From positions 47,553,180 to 47,617,179 of the forward strand of contig NC_066314.1 of the NCBI RefSeq assembly GCF_022539315.1: DNA of 64,000 nucleotides, in the 5' to 3' direction. Positions within the stretch are counted from its first letter, which is position 1; each line of letters starts with the position of its first letter. The notes beneath the pieces were generated by a model. It did no database searches, had not been told where the DNA came from, and saw nothing but the letters and a program-made list of their open reading frames with translations. Below are positions 10,906 to 23,275 of the stretch, in pieces. Source of the DNA: Serinus canaria. Taxonomy: Eukaryota > Chordata > Aves > Passeriformes > Fringillidae. A program made the translations under genes and the position numbers.

Positions 10906-12419
10906 GGAAGAATGAGGAAAAAGGCAGGATGATTTTTGTGCTTATTTAAAGATACAGTTACATTTTTTTGTGTTGAATTGGCCTGTGGAGATGAACACCT
11001 TCATTTTTCATTAGAATAATTGTCTTGAGAAGGGGTTTAGAAGGATAAAAGTGTAGGGTTTTTTTTGCATCTTCACTGCAAACTGCATTGCAACTGTAGT
11101 GCAGGAATGTGCTTGGTTTGTGGCATTTGGTGGAATCAATCTTTGACTCTGTGTGATAATGGCAGAGTAAAACATATGAACAGATGATCGTCAGCAAGTT
11201 TATTTACCACAGTAAGATTATAAATTATCACCTGGGCTATAGTAGTTTGACTCTGTGATCTTTCTTCATTGCAGTAAGTACTAAAACGTTTGCCTAAACT
11301 ATCAGGACGTTGCTTGATTCAGTGTTACTGTGCCTCAGCTGGCAAATGGTAACTTGTTAATTGTGGTAATTCAGTTGCTTGTTTCTGTGTTGGTAGCTCT
11401 TGAACTGATGTTGGTGGGTAACCATTGTCAGTGGAAGGCAAGTGAAAGGAAATTCGCCTGGGATTTACCTGGATGTAATCACTGTTCTCTGGATAGTCTG
11501 GATAGAAGCAGATCTGCTTGTGGAGCTGATGGCAAAAAGAAATGGGAAAAGTTTTGTCTGTGTCTATTTTACCGGCCTACTGAAATAAATCTGTCACCCT
11601 CATCTGAGCTGTGAATTTTTATATTCAGAGTTTTGGCTGCAAATGGGCAAAGCTGAAGGTGGTGTTATATAGGTTAGTATTTTATTCCCTATCCTCCCAC
11701 AGCTGGAAGACTGACTTTGTGGAAAAGGTGGCGAACCTTCCCCTTGTTGAGAACCAAGCTGGGCTTTTGGGTAGCCACGTGTCAGTCCACAGCTTCACGT
11801 TATCCAACAGTGATGCGTGAAGTCAGGTGGCTCCAGCCTATGCAAAATGAACTTGTGATCTGTGCCCAGCCCTTGGGCTGCAGATCTTCTACCCAAGCTC
11901 TGAAACTTTAAAATAGCTCACATTCAGGGTCTGCCTCTCCACTGAAACCTCACTTTCAGTGTAAAACCACTGGGCACTTACGCTCCCTGATGCAAGGAAG
12001 CTGGCATGCAGTACGCTGGGGTGTGAGTTTATGGCTCCCCTGCTGTTCTTGACTCTTCTGTGTGGGCATTTTTCATATGCAGTTAAGAGCTGGGCTGCTT
12101 CCTCCGGCAGTGTTGAGTAAGAGTGGCTACAGCGTGAGTCGCTGTGTGCAGTGCCCAGTGTGCCGTCCGCTCGGAGCCCAGCTTATCGCTCCCTTCCCAG
12201 GGTGAACAAGCCCTTGGGAAACGTTTGGATTTTACAGGAGGCCATGCGGGCTCAGAGCAGGAGCAAGGTGATGGGGTGGGACTGTGGAGCTGTGAGACCA
12301 GCAGGGATGCACGTGCCATACCAGACACAGCTGGAACGTGTTGGGCTTAAGTGTGCCCTGGTCAAGGCAGGAACATCAGAGATGCGAGTGGAGAGTGTCT
12401 GTGTGGGGATGGGGACAAC
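10906..12419. other. Non-coding stretch, no gene seen
   Basis: Short frames only, on both strands, and none recognised. GC and CpG content rise towards the right end as the sequence approaches the CpG-rich patch near 12.4 kb. Confidence 0.55.
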
Positions 12420-13290
12420 GTTCTGCAGAGCCAGAACCCAGGGGAGCCTGCGGAGCACGCTGGGGGCAGGTCGTACGGGTGGGACCTTGCCTCTCCCCTG
12501 CCTTTGCCCCACGCTGGCCTTGGCAGAGCCCACGGGGAGGCCGGCGGTGCTCGTCGGAGGAAGGAGGGGAGCAAATGCTTCCCGCGGTGGAGCAGGAGCG
12601 GGCAGCTGAGCAGCCTCACCTCTGCCCCACTGGCTCTCACCGGCCCTTCCTGGCTGCCTGCCGCCTCTCTCCAGCTGCCCGCCCCCCGCCCGCTGGCAGG
12701 CAGCGCATCCCCTGCCGGGGCTGGGAGCAGGGAGGAGAGGGGTGGGCTGCTGAGAGGGCCAGCTCCCCCGGGCCCCCGATCCGGCCCAGCAGAGCGGCGG
12801 GCTGCTCCCCGGCTCCCCGTGTCAAGCGCGTGTTTGAGCTTGTGCTAGACTCCTGGACACCTTCCCGGTGAGTTTTCCAGAGAATGACTACAGATGAAAT
12901 GCAATTAGACACAGATGGAGGGGGGGTGGGGGAGGGGTGGGAGATGAGCCGAGTTTGAAAATGGGGGGAGGGGAACGATTGATTGCGAGGCCGTGAGGCA
13001 GGACCGGCATGTGCGGGAGAGATGAGTGCGAGGATCAAGGGTCCCCGCTGGGAATCGCTCTCTGGGCTGGGGCCGGGAACCTGAGGAGGTCTCTGTGCTC
13101 TCAGCTGCTGCTGCCGCCGCTGTTGTGGTTGCTGGAGAGCCAGAGGGAAGCAGCAGGCGTGTCTCAGGGATGATTAATCATGTATGGCAGCAGTGAGGAA
13201 GGAGGACGCGGTGTGCACACGGAGACCAGCACCTCCCCTAGCCCTGCGCGCCTTTGGCTCGCTGACAGCGATCTCTTCTGCTCGGAAAAC
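12420..13290. promoter_or_regulatory. CpG-rich patch 1, possible alternative promoter
   Basis: GC-rich DNA with many CpG dinucleotides, densest at about 12530-12835, stands out from the CpG-poor surroundings. It contains Sp1-like G/C boxes, a G-rich block at 12920-12970, a CTG/CCG-type run near 13102-13130 and the palindrome ATGATTAATCAT (13170-13181). A donor-like CCG|GTGAGT has its GT at 12868-12869 and could end a non-coding first exon on the plus strand. Open frames on both strands through the patch are the usual by-product of high GC and encode no recognised domain. It may be an alternative upstream promoter of TCF20 or the promoter of an unannotated non-coding RNA. Confidence 0.45.
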
Positions 13291-16200
13291 CAGTCCCAGA
13301 GGAGGGCAGCCAGAGGGGGACCGTGTTTCGCCTGAGCCAAGAGACCTCTCCTTACCCAGCCCATCCTCCGGGAACTTTAAGACTTTAGAAACTTAAATCT
13401 CCTGGGTCTGGAGAAGAATGAAAAATAATGTGAATGCAGGGAGTTGAACTAGTCCAGGTGGGAGGAGAGACAGACCTGACTGAAGGTTTAATTAGTGAGG
13501 AGAATGGAAAAAATAAAAGTAGGTTTGGCAACAGCGGGCTGCAAGTGCTTCCCAGTTGGAGAGGTGGAGACAGGGCACAGACCAGTCCAGATTGTTGCTC
13601 TTTGCCTCGGGACTTGTCAGCCGCCTCTCCTTCCACACCCTGACAATACCTGAAGGGGAAAAAAACCCCAACAAATAAAAATATAATTTGGCTTTCTTTT
13701 GGGGAAAATGCTTGGGGAAAGCATTTGGTTTTAAATCTCCAGGATCTGACTTTTATTGCTGTAAAGAAAAGCTTAAGAAATAGGAACCTGCCTTTTTTTT
13801 TCTGTGTGTGTGTATATGGGTTTTTTTGTGAGGTCAGAGCCCCACACCAGGTGAGAATATCAAAAAATTCCAGAGAAGGAGACATGGCTAAACCAGCACC
13901 ACTGGCAGGCCTACAGCTTTTTACCAGGCTCCCCAGTCCAATGGCTATTACCCGCAGTGGTCTGCACACACACCTTCCCCTTTTAACTTCTCCTGCAAGT
14001 AGGTGAAAGTGTCCCCATTTCTCTACATCCCTCATCAAAGATAAGGCAGTATCTCTATAATTTACAGTCCCTTTAACCTTAAGATGCCCCTTTCACAGTC
14101 TGTAACACTTCGTTTTGAGAGCTTTGTGCTGAAGGAAGGTGTTCGTATTATCCTACCCCTGTTTCCCTCTGCTCAAGATTTACTCAGACATCTTTAACTA
14201 CAGTGCTGTCTTCTGTCACTGAGGTGGGGTCACTGAACTAATTTTTGTAAGGCTGCTTGGACTCACTACCTTTATGTTTGCCCCTACAAGATTGCTAGAG
14301 TGTTATTGAATGCTTATAAAGAGCTCCACGTTTTCCATGTGCCACTTCCTCATGCAATGCAGAGCTGTGACCAGAATCTAGAATGTACCAATTTCTTTAT
14401 TTTCCTCCTTTTTTTCCTAATTGTTCTAAATATAGCTAAGTAGTATTTCACAAAGCTAAATATCATCACAAAATAAGAGAGGGGTAGGGCATAGATTGTT
14501 CAGAGGTGGGACTAAAAATGTGTCTCTCCAGACAGAGTTAAGTTTGTTATGAAATGTGTGCTGCAGAGCTACAGAAAGCAATGCTACTGTTGGGGAGATT
14601 GGAGGTACCTTTGTGTGGTTGTTTTGGGATCCCTGGATTAAAAATAAGAAAGGTAATGTAGTTTTTCAAGCAGAATTGAAACATGTTGGTGGCATCAGAA
14701 GCCAACAAACCGAGAGCCGGAATAAATACTTAATGCTCCTCCCTGTGAGACCTCTGCTCACAGCCAGTAGTCATGGAAAACAGGACAAAACAGATGTGGA
14801 TGCCCGAGCAAGTGAATAGTACTGCTTCATTCATTGCTGTTTTGAAGTGAGATGTTTTCCTCTCCTCACCAATTTACCAAGCTTCTTTTGTGGTTTCAGT
14901 GGCCTGGGACAGTGGTGGGAAGAAGGTGCTGGAAGCAGCTGGTATGTTGCACCTACACCAGCCCAGTAGGTCTGATTTTGGGATCTGGGCAGAGATCCTC
15001 TGCTGAGAATGTGTGGAGGGGTGTCTCTGTCTTGGCTGAAGGGTCCTTCTGCTTGTATTGAAGGGATGGATTGAGAACAGGTGGAAGAGCAGGAGGGTGT
15101 CCACAGGCTGGTACAATACAGCTCCATTTGGAACTTTTCCTGAAACGTTTTCTCCAAGGGTGAGCAGCAAAGGGTGGGGCAGCTGGTGGTCTGTGGCATC
15201 TTCTGTGTCCACCAAGGGGCTGAAGGGAGTGGGGGTCATGCTGAGGCTTACCCCACAGTAAATGTAGTTTAAGAGAGAGGAGGAAAAGCAGGGACAAAAG
15301 GATGCAAACCAGGAACAAGAGGATAAATTTTGTTCACTCAGCTGGTGGATGGGCAACAAGAGGGATGTGTTGCTAATTAAAGTGAACTATTGATTGCATT
15401 TGGGCAGAGATGATTCTGTGGAGGGGAGTAGCATCCACCTTTGAACTGCTGGACCATCCAGGGGTTATTCAGTCCTTTTCCAGTTCGGGGACCATTTTGG
15501 TGAGCCCTCCAGATTTGTGTTGCCTTCCAGCAACAGTGCTGGTGGCATTGGCAGGATCCTTGGCTCCCTGGGGACTGAAGCTTGCAAGAGAGGGTGGGCA
15601 GGACTCCCCCATCTCAGCTGGCACCTTGGGAGCCACCTGGTCCCCTCCCCTGCCAGAGGATGCTTTCTGACTGTGTAAGGGGAGCTTTTGGAGGAACCAG
15701 GGGCTGGCTGCCAGGCTTCCTTTAATTCCCCCAGCTGGCAAACAGGAGGCCTGTGTCGGTTGCCGGGGCAATGGCGGGAAGCTGTGTTAGTTTAATGAAG
15801 CATTGGGAAGGCTGCTGTTTATTTCAGGGGAGCAGGGGCTCTCTCGTCTGCCAGGATGCTCTGCCGGGATGGAGGGGCAGCTGCCAAAGGACTCCTAGGT
15901 CACGACTGCCATGCTCTTCCCCTCAACTGCTGCCCTCAGCCCTTCCCGAGGTACAGAGGCCAGCATCAGGGCCATCCCTCAGCACAGCATGTCTGTCTCC
16001 TCCCCTTCCACTCGAGCTCAGCATTTTCAGTGCCATGCTCTCAAACTTATCCTCCTCCAAAAGTGCCTGCTGTTTCCCAGGGAAGACCCCCCCCAGTCCC
16101 ACTGGTGTGTTGAGGACCCAGTGCTCACCTTAGGCAGGGTGCCTCCCTCCCTGGATGTCCCTTGCCATTCATTGCCTGCCTGGGGTACATTGGGGTGTTG

Positions 16201-17971
16201 AACTTACTTCTTTATTTAAGCAAATGAAGACTTGAAGCATCAACGTCTTCATAGTAAAGGTGACCTACAAAGGAGGGAGGAGAAGAATGAAGAGGGGAGA
16301 ACGGGGAAAGTGCCTTGCGTTATGCCCCTTTTCTAGTGTCTCTTTTTGATTTAAATGGGATCTAATGGGGGGCTTGGGCTTTTTTATCCTTCTTTGCTTC
16401 TTCTCTTCCCAGCGTGTTATTTCAAATACAAAAGGATTTCTGGTCTTGTTTAACCTCTAGGGGGGAGGGGGAATTCGATGCACAACTTGAACACTAATAG
16501 GCTTATGACTATTCAGATAAAACTTAATTAACCGAGTGTTTAAAAAAATAAGCCTTATTCAGACCTGTTAAAAATCAAGAGAGTGTAAATGGGTGTGAGC
16601 AAACAAATACTAGGTGGAGAGGTTGTCTGAAAGTTCAGTAAGCCGTGTCCATTTAATAAAAGGCTAAGAAAAAGCCTCAGGCCACAGACCGATGAATTTT
16701 CACACAAAAAATGGTGAAATAAGACTATTGTCTTGCAAAGGGAAAAAAAAAGGCCTTTTCAAATGTGAAAAGAGAGATGTATCTGGTGAAGATACACGAA
16801 CAGAAATGCACCTGATTTTTTCTTTTTCCTTTTCTCCCCTCCCCCCCTTTTTTCTGGCTCCCATTTAAAATACCGTATAAACGAATGCTGTCCTGGATGA
16901 TGCTTCCTGAGCTGGTGTAGCAAAGCATACTCTTGTCCTGCAGGAGCTGCTTTCCACACCGGTCCTTGCAGGACCAAGTCCCCTTCTCCCCAAGCACAGT
17001 GGCATATAAGGTGTGCCCGTGCCCAGGGTGGCAGTGTTCCTGGTGGTAGGTGTTTACAGGCTGCTGTGCCAGCCCTGCCATGTGGCTGGAAGCCCACATC
17101 AGCCCCAACTTTCGGATGCCCTGTTGCTAGCCTCCCTCTCTGGCCCGTTTCTCCCTGTATGTGCGAGTCTCATGCCCTGTGGATGCCTGGTAATTAAAAA
17201 ACCGTGGAGGGGGATATTACTGAGTTAACAGTAGTTATTTGTGAGGCTGCTGGAGGGGGGGGAGAGAGATCTATCCCCAGGGAAAGCTGCACTGACGAGG
17301 GGTGGGGGGGAGCAGGAGGGAGGAGGAAGTGGGGGCGAGATTGGCAGGTGACTGCCAGCTCCGAGGAGATGACAGCGGCAGCAGCTCCGCCAGTCCCACT
17401 TGAACACTGCACTGCAGGTACTGGGTTAATGGGTGGGAAGTGGTGAAGAAGAATATCAGGGTGGGTGGCTGGAGGGGAGGGTGTTGGCATGGGGGAGTTG
17501 ATTTCTGTTAAACGCCAAGATAGAGATGACACTCTATATACATGTAATCATTAGACTTCATTCCCAAGAATATTTTCCTTCATATAATTTTTTTAAATGC
17601 AGAGAAAGCTTTCCCGAAACCTGACAGTATTCTACCTACAATCACTTTCCCCATGCCAAATACTACCATGCTCTACAAAAATGGTCTGAAATGCTGTACT
17701 ATTTTTCACCATTTCATTTGGGTTATTTGTAGTGAAATTTTAATTTTTAAGGTGCTACGAATAGGCTCCTAAGTCCCACATCATCTCCATGTAACAAGGC
17801 CTTTTTACTGAATGTGAGACTGCATTACAATCTAAACCTCACAATTTTCTTGTTTGATGACACTGACTATCCAACTAGAAAATTCATGTATCCTCCTTTT
17901 GCAGGACTGGCAGGTTAGACCTAGACTGAAGTCCTGATTGACATCTGCAGACAGCATTCTTGCTCATGCTA
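13291..17971. other. Non-coding stretch, no gene seen
   Basis: No gene is supported. The longest frames (for example 217 codons on the minus strand ending near 13385, and 161 codons on the minus strand at 14874-15359) overlap frames on the other strand and show no domain. Some sub-regions, such as 16500-16760 and 17560-17900, are AT-rich and low in CpG. Confidence 0.55.
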
Positions 17972-17989
17972 TCTCTCTCTCTGTCTCTG

Positions 17990-18044
<55 letters not shown>
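17972..18044. repeat. CT microsatellite
   Basis: An interrupted (CT)n tract begins at 17972 with a few GT interruptions and becomes 23 uninterrupted CT units at 17999-18044. It is a homopurine-homopyrimidine mirror repeat of the kind that can form triplex DNA and vary in length between individuals. The arginine/glutamate and serine/leucine peptides read across it are artefacts. Confidence 0.97.
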
Positions 18045-18045
<1 letters not shown>

Positions 18046-18049
<4 letters not shown>

Positions 18050-21000
18050 CTGTCCTCATGCTCTCTTTTCCCCCCCTCTGTTCCTTTTCAGAGGGCAAAA
18101 CATCTGTTTGCCAAGGGCTGAGGACACACACTGCACAGGGAGATAAAAGCAAAGAGCCCTCATCCCATGTAAGAGTTCATAGATCTGTAACTCAGGGGGC
18201 TGGCGACAGGGTTTGACAAGGGTTGAAATCCTTCTGTCTTTCTCCCTTCTTGTATATTTGAGTTTGAAAAACAAACCACCTGGGGTTATCTCAGGTGTGC
18301 AATATTGGGGATTTAGATGTCAGCTTCACTATCAGCTTCATTCTTTGTGCACAAAGGGAGAAAGAGGATCACAGATTTGCACCTAAACTACAGACAGTGA
18401 TGCCAGCGCCTTGATTTATCACAGTGGAGGAAACCCGTGCCTCTCCCTGCCCACTACAGCAAAGTTAAGCCCCAAGGGCCTTACACAGACAATGCCTCAG
18501 TTGGAGTCCTGTCCTTTCTCTCTCTGCAGCAGAGCCAAATTTAAGGAGTTGGATGAGAGTTTAAGGAGAATGTATGATTGTAGACCTGCATGGTACCGAT
18601 AGCAAGAAGAAGAAGCTTCAAAAATGTTGCTATCCTTTTCTCTCCAAGCAACAACAGCCCCCTGTAAAATATTTAGCCATAAAGATATGACTTTTCTTTT
18701 TGACCTGCCATGATTGTGGAGAGGGCCACCACCTGTGCACCTGTGGTGTTACAGATTTTAGTCCAGAGGCTAGGTTCTCAGCTGTGAGAACAGCTGATGG
18801 GCTGGTATGAACACCCAGTTTAACCTATGACTCGGATATCATACTGGTTCGCTTATCAAAAATACCAGCAACAAAAGGGGCAAAACCCCTTTTGATTTTC
18901 CAGGAGTGACATAAGTACACTGATTTACATTACATGGAGATACTTATTTTGAGTGCTTAACAAAGAAAATCATGCCCATGACATCTTCTTGTCAAGCAAG
19001 TAATCCTACTAAATGGAAGCATGGCCAGCACCATCCATTTTTGAGGTCTCTTCTGTGTGGTAATTTCCAGAGTCCTGGTATGGCCAGTTTTAGGGAACTG
19101 TTTTAATCTGGTGACTACCTGCAGTCTTTGCTGAGCAGCACTGGAAGCACTGGGCATTTAGCAGCTTTGAAAATTACATCATAGGCATCTTAAATGTACT
19201 TCTCAAGTGTGCATTGTTTTTCAAGCTTAGCTGGCCTTTTGGCCATATATATAGATCATACATACTCTGACTTGCTTATCAGAGATGGCAGTTACTTGAA
19301 TGCAAAGAAAAATTCTATGTTTCTCTCCTACCTTCACCTTCCCCTTTCCTGTGTGGAAATGAGGATCTTGGGGATGCCTTGAGCTGGACCATGAACCCCC
19401 TGACCTGTCAGTTTTGCTAGGGATAGAAGGGACTTGCTATGTAAAGTGCTACAGCCTGCTATATTTTCACTCTAACTAGTGTGTGGCAGCAAGAGTTGAG
19501 ATGCATGCAGCCTTGATTAGGGGTAAGGGGGGCTGGGGGAAGACACCAGCAGAAGAAACTGCTAGTTCAGAGCTCACAGTTAACAGGACTGAGATTCTGA
19601 GCAAGTCTCAGGGTGGTGGGAATGGGTAACACAAAGCCAGCACTGGGAGCTCATTTTAATTTCAACCATCTTGTGCGTGTGTAGTTGGCTGTCTTTGTTT
19701 AAAGAACTTGGCCTTCAGGTAGATTTTATTTGGATGGCTTGCTTATCCAAAGAACATTAATGACTTTCCTTGAGGAGTTGCAGCCAGTACCTTTGCACCC
19801 TGGTTCTCCTCTAGCCCTGTTTTCTCTTTTCCATAATCTCCCGGTGCCCGGCAGCAAGCCTTTAGGGTACATGCGCAAGCAAAAGGAGCTCGAGTTGGGG
19901 AATTAATATTCCTGGAACATAACACCAGCAGCATGCACACGCTGAGGAGAATATTAGAGCTATTAGCGGTGGGAGTTTGGAGTGCATGCAATATCTAGAT
20001 GGAGAATTCAGTGTGATTAATCTGCCTCTAAGCAGCAGCCTCCGGGCTCTGGGAATTCTGTGGCACGTTTGAAATCAGAACTTTTTTTAATTACCTTTCC
20101 GCATCAACAAAACAATTGCAGTTGTGTGAAAATAAGCCCATTCAGTCCCTGCCCTGTCTCTGTTCTCTTTTTTTTTTTTCCTTTTTGGATGAGGCATGCT
20201 GCCGGAGCCCTGAGTATTCACAGTCCCGGCAGCTCTGACAGCATTTTGCACAAGTGAAGAGGGACTTAACCTGGGAGGCTTGGCCAGCCTCCAAGTCAGG
20301 TAATTGCATCGTGGGCCAAGCTGGAGCAAGCCCATGCTAGTCAGTGTGTATGTGTTAGATTCCTTGCTCTTTCCCCCTTCTTTTTTCCTCTTCCCAGCAA
20401 ATGCCTGTGCCTCCCTTTCTCCCCCATTCACCTCCTCACCTTTCATCCTGGCATGATGGCAGCCATGTTGCCTCCCTGCCACGGGCAGGTTGAGAGAGAT
20501 TCCCCGAGAGAGGAGGAGTGGGATAAACATGGAGGTTTCCTCTTGTGCAGTCAGCAGGGTGGAAAAAAATAGATAAAATAAATGAAAGGAGTTGATATAA
20601 AAATGGTACTAAAGTTGTGGCCAAACAAGAAGCAAGATATGCTGAAAGATATGAGATTGAATTGGGACCTCCTTGCTTGCAATTCATACCTTTTCCCTCC
20701 CTCTCATGAGCCGAGGTAGGAGATTTTATTCCATCCATTGCAGCCTGGTTTATTGCTGTACTGGCATGGAGACACTGTAAAACAACAGGGGAAATCTTCC
20801 CTAACACTATGGCTCTGCCAGGGCTGGGATGATGCCCTAAGGCACTGGGATTCAGAGTTGATGAGGGAACAGAGGCTTTGGCCATGGAACAACTCCAACC
20901 TGGAAGACCATCTTCTGGATGCCTGGATTTTGTGCTGGAAACACATAGAGCTGCTGGGGTACAAAAGTTTCCGACAAGTGTCTTGGGTTTCCAATGCTGC

Positions 21001-22643
21001 TGCCTGCCCTCTGGGGCACCACAGGCACTCGTGGGGTGCTCCCACCATCCAGCAGTGGCAAGTTGGGAATGTATTTGCCAGCTGGTGCATGGCAGGGATC
21101 TGGATTGCTTCCTCCTCACTTCTCGCTTGCTCCACATACAGATTTCCCTCCTGCCTCACTGGCAGGTTGCAGAAAGAGCAGGCTACTACGATGGTAGTGC
21201 TGTTTTCTCCTCCCTTTCAGGTCGACACGGTGATGGGAATTGCTTTGTAGGTCTTGATGAGGGCAGGGATGGAGGTTGGAGGGAGGAGCGGACACACTGT
21301 GAGGATCACAAGCTGTCTTCCTTTTGGCTCTGCAGTTCCAATAACTTCATAAATATAACGTCTGTAATTAGCACAGTTTAATTTTTTAAGATTTATATTT
21401 AATTTCACTTGGCTGTGGCTGTGCCCTTGACTTATTCCTCTGAATTCTTGGCCTTCAGGTGTGATTAGCACAGTGTGTTTGAGCTGTCTTGCTTCAAAAG
21501 GTGAAAAAAAATCAATTTTAAACACAAATAACAGATTTTTATTTTTTTGGGTTTATTTACTGACATGTTTGAGGTGGTGTTAAATTTTGAGAAATTGATG
21601 TTAAAAAAATTACACCAGCTGAATAAACAAAAAAAAAAAAAAGCCCCAAAACATACAACTTTCCAGGTCACATTATGCCAATAGCTACTTAATAAGCCTT
21701 TTTTTTCTTCTAGGCTTCATTTCAGAAATGACTACAGAAGTCTTATATCATCAGCTTTTGCTCCCAGAGCAACATCCGAGCATTGCATTGTATTGGGAGT
21801 ACATCAAAGTCTCCTGGCCTTTCTTTCATCTACCCCAGTCTGTCTTCCCTTCCCCAGGGCACCTAAAACCTAAAAATACTCTAGGGAATCAAAAACCTCC
21901 CCTCTTTTCCCTATTGCCTTGCTTAGGCCTTACATACAACTCTGTTACCTTTACGCTCACCGCTATTACTCAAATTGTAGTTTAGCAGTGATTTCAGATC
22001 CTCGGGTGGGGGAAAAACCCCAAGTGCCCACTGATGAGCCTTACCTCTGCCCGGCCCTCAGGTCCCAGACCTCTGGCACGGAGCTGTGTTCACTCTGCGT
22101 GGCCCTGCTTGCCCGGTGGCTCTCAGCGCTGCCTTCCCTGTGTGTCTCAGGCACAACCCACAGCATCTGCCTGTTTCCATCCTTACTCTGCAATCCCCCT
22201 CTACCCTGCCCCCCTGAGCCTCTCCTGTGGCCACTGCCACCCCTTGATCTTCACCCCAGCACCTCATCCTGCTCCAGTCCCGGCAGGTCCAGAGGGGCCT
22301 CGGCAGGTGGTTCTGTCCCAGAAGGGCTGCTGGTGCTTGTGTTGCGCTGGAGGATGGTGCCTGGACTGGCGCTTGCTGTCTGTCCTGCCCAAGCCACTTT
22401 TAAAAGGTATTTCCACTGTGGTCACAAAGTTTATTTGTGAAGAAAAACCACAAAAAACCACCAAATCCACAACAAAAAGGGAGTATGATTTATTAAAAAA
22501 AAAAAAAAAAAAAAAGAAGGAAAAAAAAAAGCCATTTTCTTGGCCAGCCATTTCCTGAGTTCCCTTTGTTACTACTGCAGATATGTGTTTGAATAAGAGC
22601 CTTTTCCCCTCCCCTCTCCTATTCCTCCCTGTTCTACCCTGCA
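18046..22643. other. Non-coding stretch, no gene seen
   Basis: No recognisable coding region. Overlapping frames of 150-233 codons on both strands near 20.4-21.4 kb encode no known domain. The interval 19860-20140 has many homeodomain-like ATTA/TAAT cores (for example TGATTAATC near 20012) and could be a conserved regulatory element. That is only an impression and needs alignment. Poly-A tracts occur at 21629-21642 and 22495-22515. Confidence 0.5.
22495..22515. repeat. Poly-A tract (21 A)
   Basis: An uninterrupted run of 21 A is preceded by A/C-rich sequence and followed by a second A run. It may be the tail of an old retroposed copy, but no parent sequence is recognisable upstream. Confidence 0.9.
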
Positions 22644-22809
22644 GTGAAGTCACAATCCGGCGTTTGTGGGCTCTGTGTGATGTCAGAGACTCGGTCTTGT
22701 GACTTCACCGGCGGGCTCAAGCAGAAGGTGCAGAAGAGGCTGAGAGAAGAGAAAAAAAGCCCCCTCCTCTCCTCTTCCCTCCCCCCCTCCACCCTCTCGG
22801 TTTATAAAA
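22644..22809 (+). promoter_or_regulatory. Candidate TATA promoter with three CRE-like sites
   Basis: GTGAAGTCAC (22644-22653) and its exact reverse complement GTGACTTCAC (22699-22708) flank TGATGTCA (22678-22685). This gives three CREB/ATF-like octamers in 65 bases. About 95 bases downstream is TTTATAAAA (22801-22809), a good TATA box in plus orientation, which predicts a transcription start near 22830-22840. The CpG-rich patch 2 follows directly. A short ATG frame begins at 22869, and an AAG|GTACAG at 22878/22879 is a possible weak splice donor. Together this reads as an inducible or tissue-specific promoter, perhaps an alternative TCF20 5' end; the assignment is inference. Confidence 0.45.
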
Positions 22810-22949
22810 CCAGTAGCTGAGATAAATCGGAAGGGGGTGGGGAGAAGCAGCAGGGAAAGCTGAGAAAGATGCCAGAAAGGTACAGTAAATGGGCTTTATC
22901 TCTCTCTCCCTCTCCCTGAAAGTTGAGAGTGGAAAATTGCCCTGCAGAG

Positions 22950-23215
22950 GCCAGCTCTCGCCGACCACGCGCGGCGGCGGCGGTGGCGGCCGTGTGTCTG
23001 CGGCGCCCTGTGCGTGTCACCCGCCCCCGCGACGCCGCCGTGCCCACCCGGGCTGCCCGCGGCGGGGAGGGGGGCTGGGGGCGGGCGGGCAGGGCTGGGG
23101 GCGCCGGGGGCAGCTGGAGCCCGGCGTGGCTGGGCACGGCGAGCCGCTCGCCTTGTCCCTTTTCAAAGGCCCCAGCTGTTGGCTGCTCGCTGCAGTCTGG
23201 CTCCTGCGAGACCGA
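22950..23215. promoter_or_regulatory. CpG-rich patch 2
   Basis: A short, very GC-rich block with dense CpG, including CGG/CGC runs at 22970-23010 and GGCGGG boxes near 23060-23090. It lies just downstream of the TATA/CRE candidate and would sit in the first transcribed region. It could be a promoter-associated CpG island or a 5' untranslated exon. Open frames on both strands are composition artefacts. Confidence 0.5.
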
Positions 23216-23247
23216 CATAAATGGGTTATGGGGTTTATGCATATGTC

Positions 23248-23275
23248 GGGGGGGAGGTGTCCCCCCCCCCCCCCC
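23248..23275. repeat. G7 and C15 homopolymer runs facing each other
   Basis: Seven G (23248-23254) are separated by six bases from fifteen C (23261-23275), so a GC foldback of up to seven pairs can form. Such runs are often misread in sequencing, so the exact lengths may be uncertain. Confidence 0.85.

Noticed and set aside
13385..14038. 217-codon minus-strand frame
   Set aside because: Low-complexity Phe/Ser-rich peptide with no family resemblance or promoter, covering an AT-rich and T-run region.
20436..21381. Long overlapping frames on both strands (233 codons minus, 170 and 167 plus)
   Set aside because: They use mutually exclusive frames of the same DNA, with no recognisable domain, splice sites or repeat signature.
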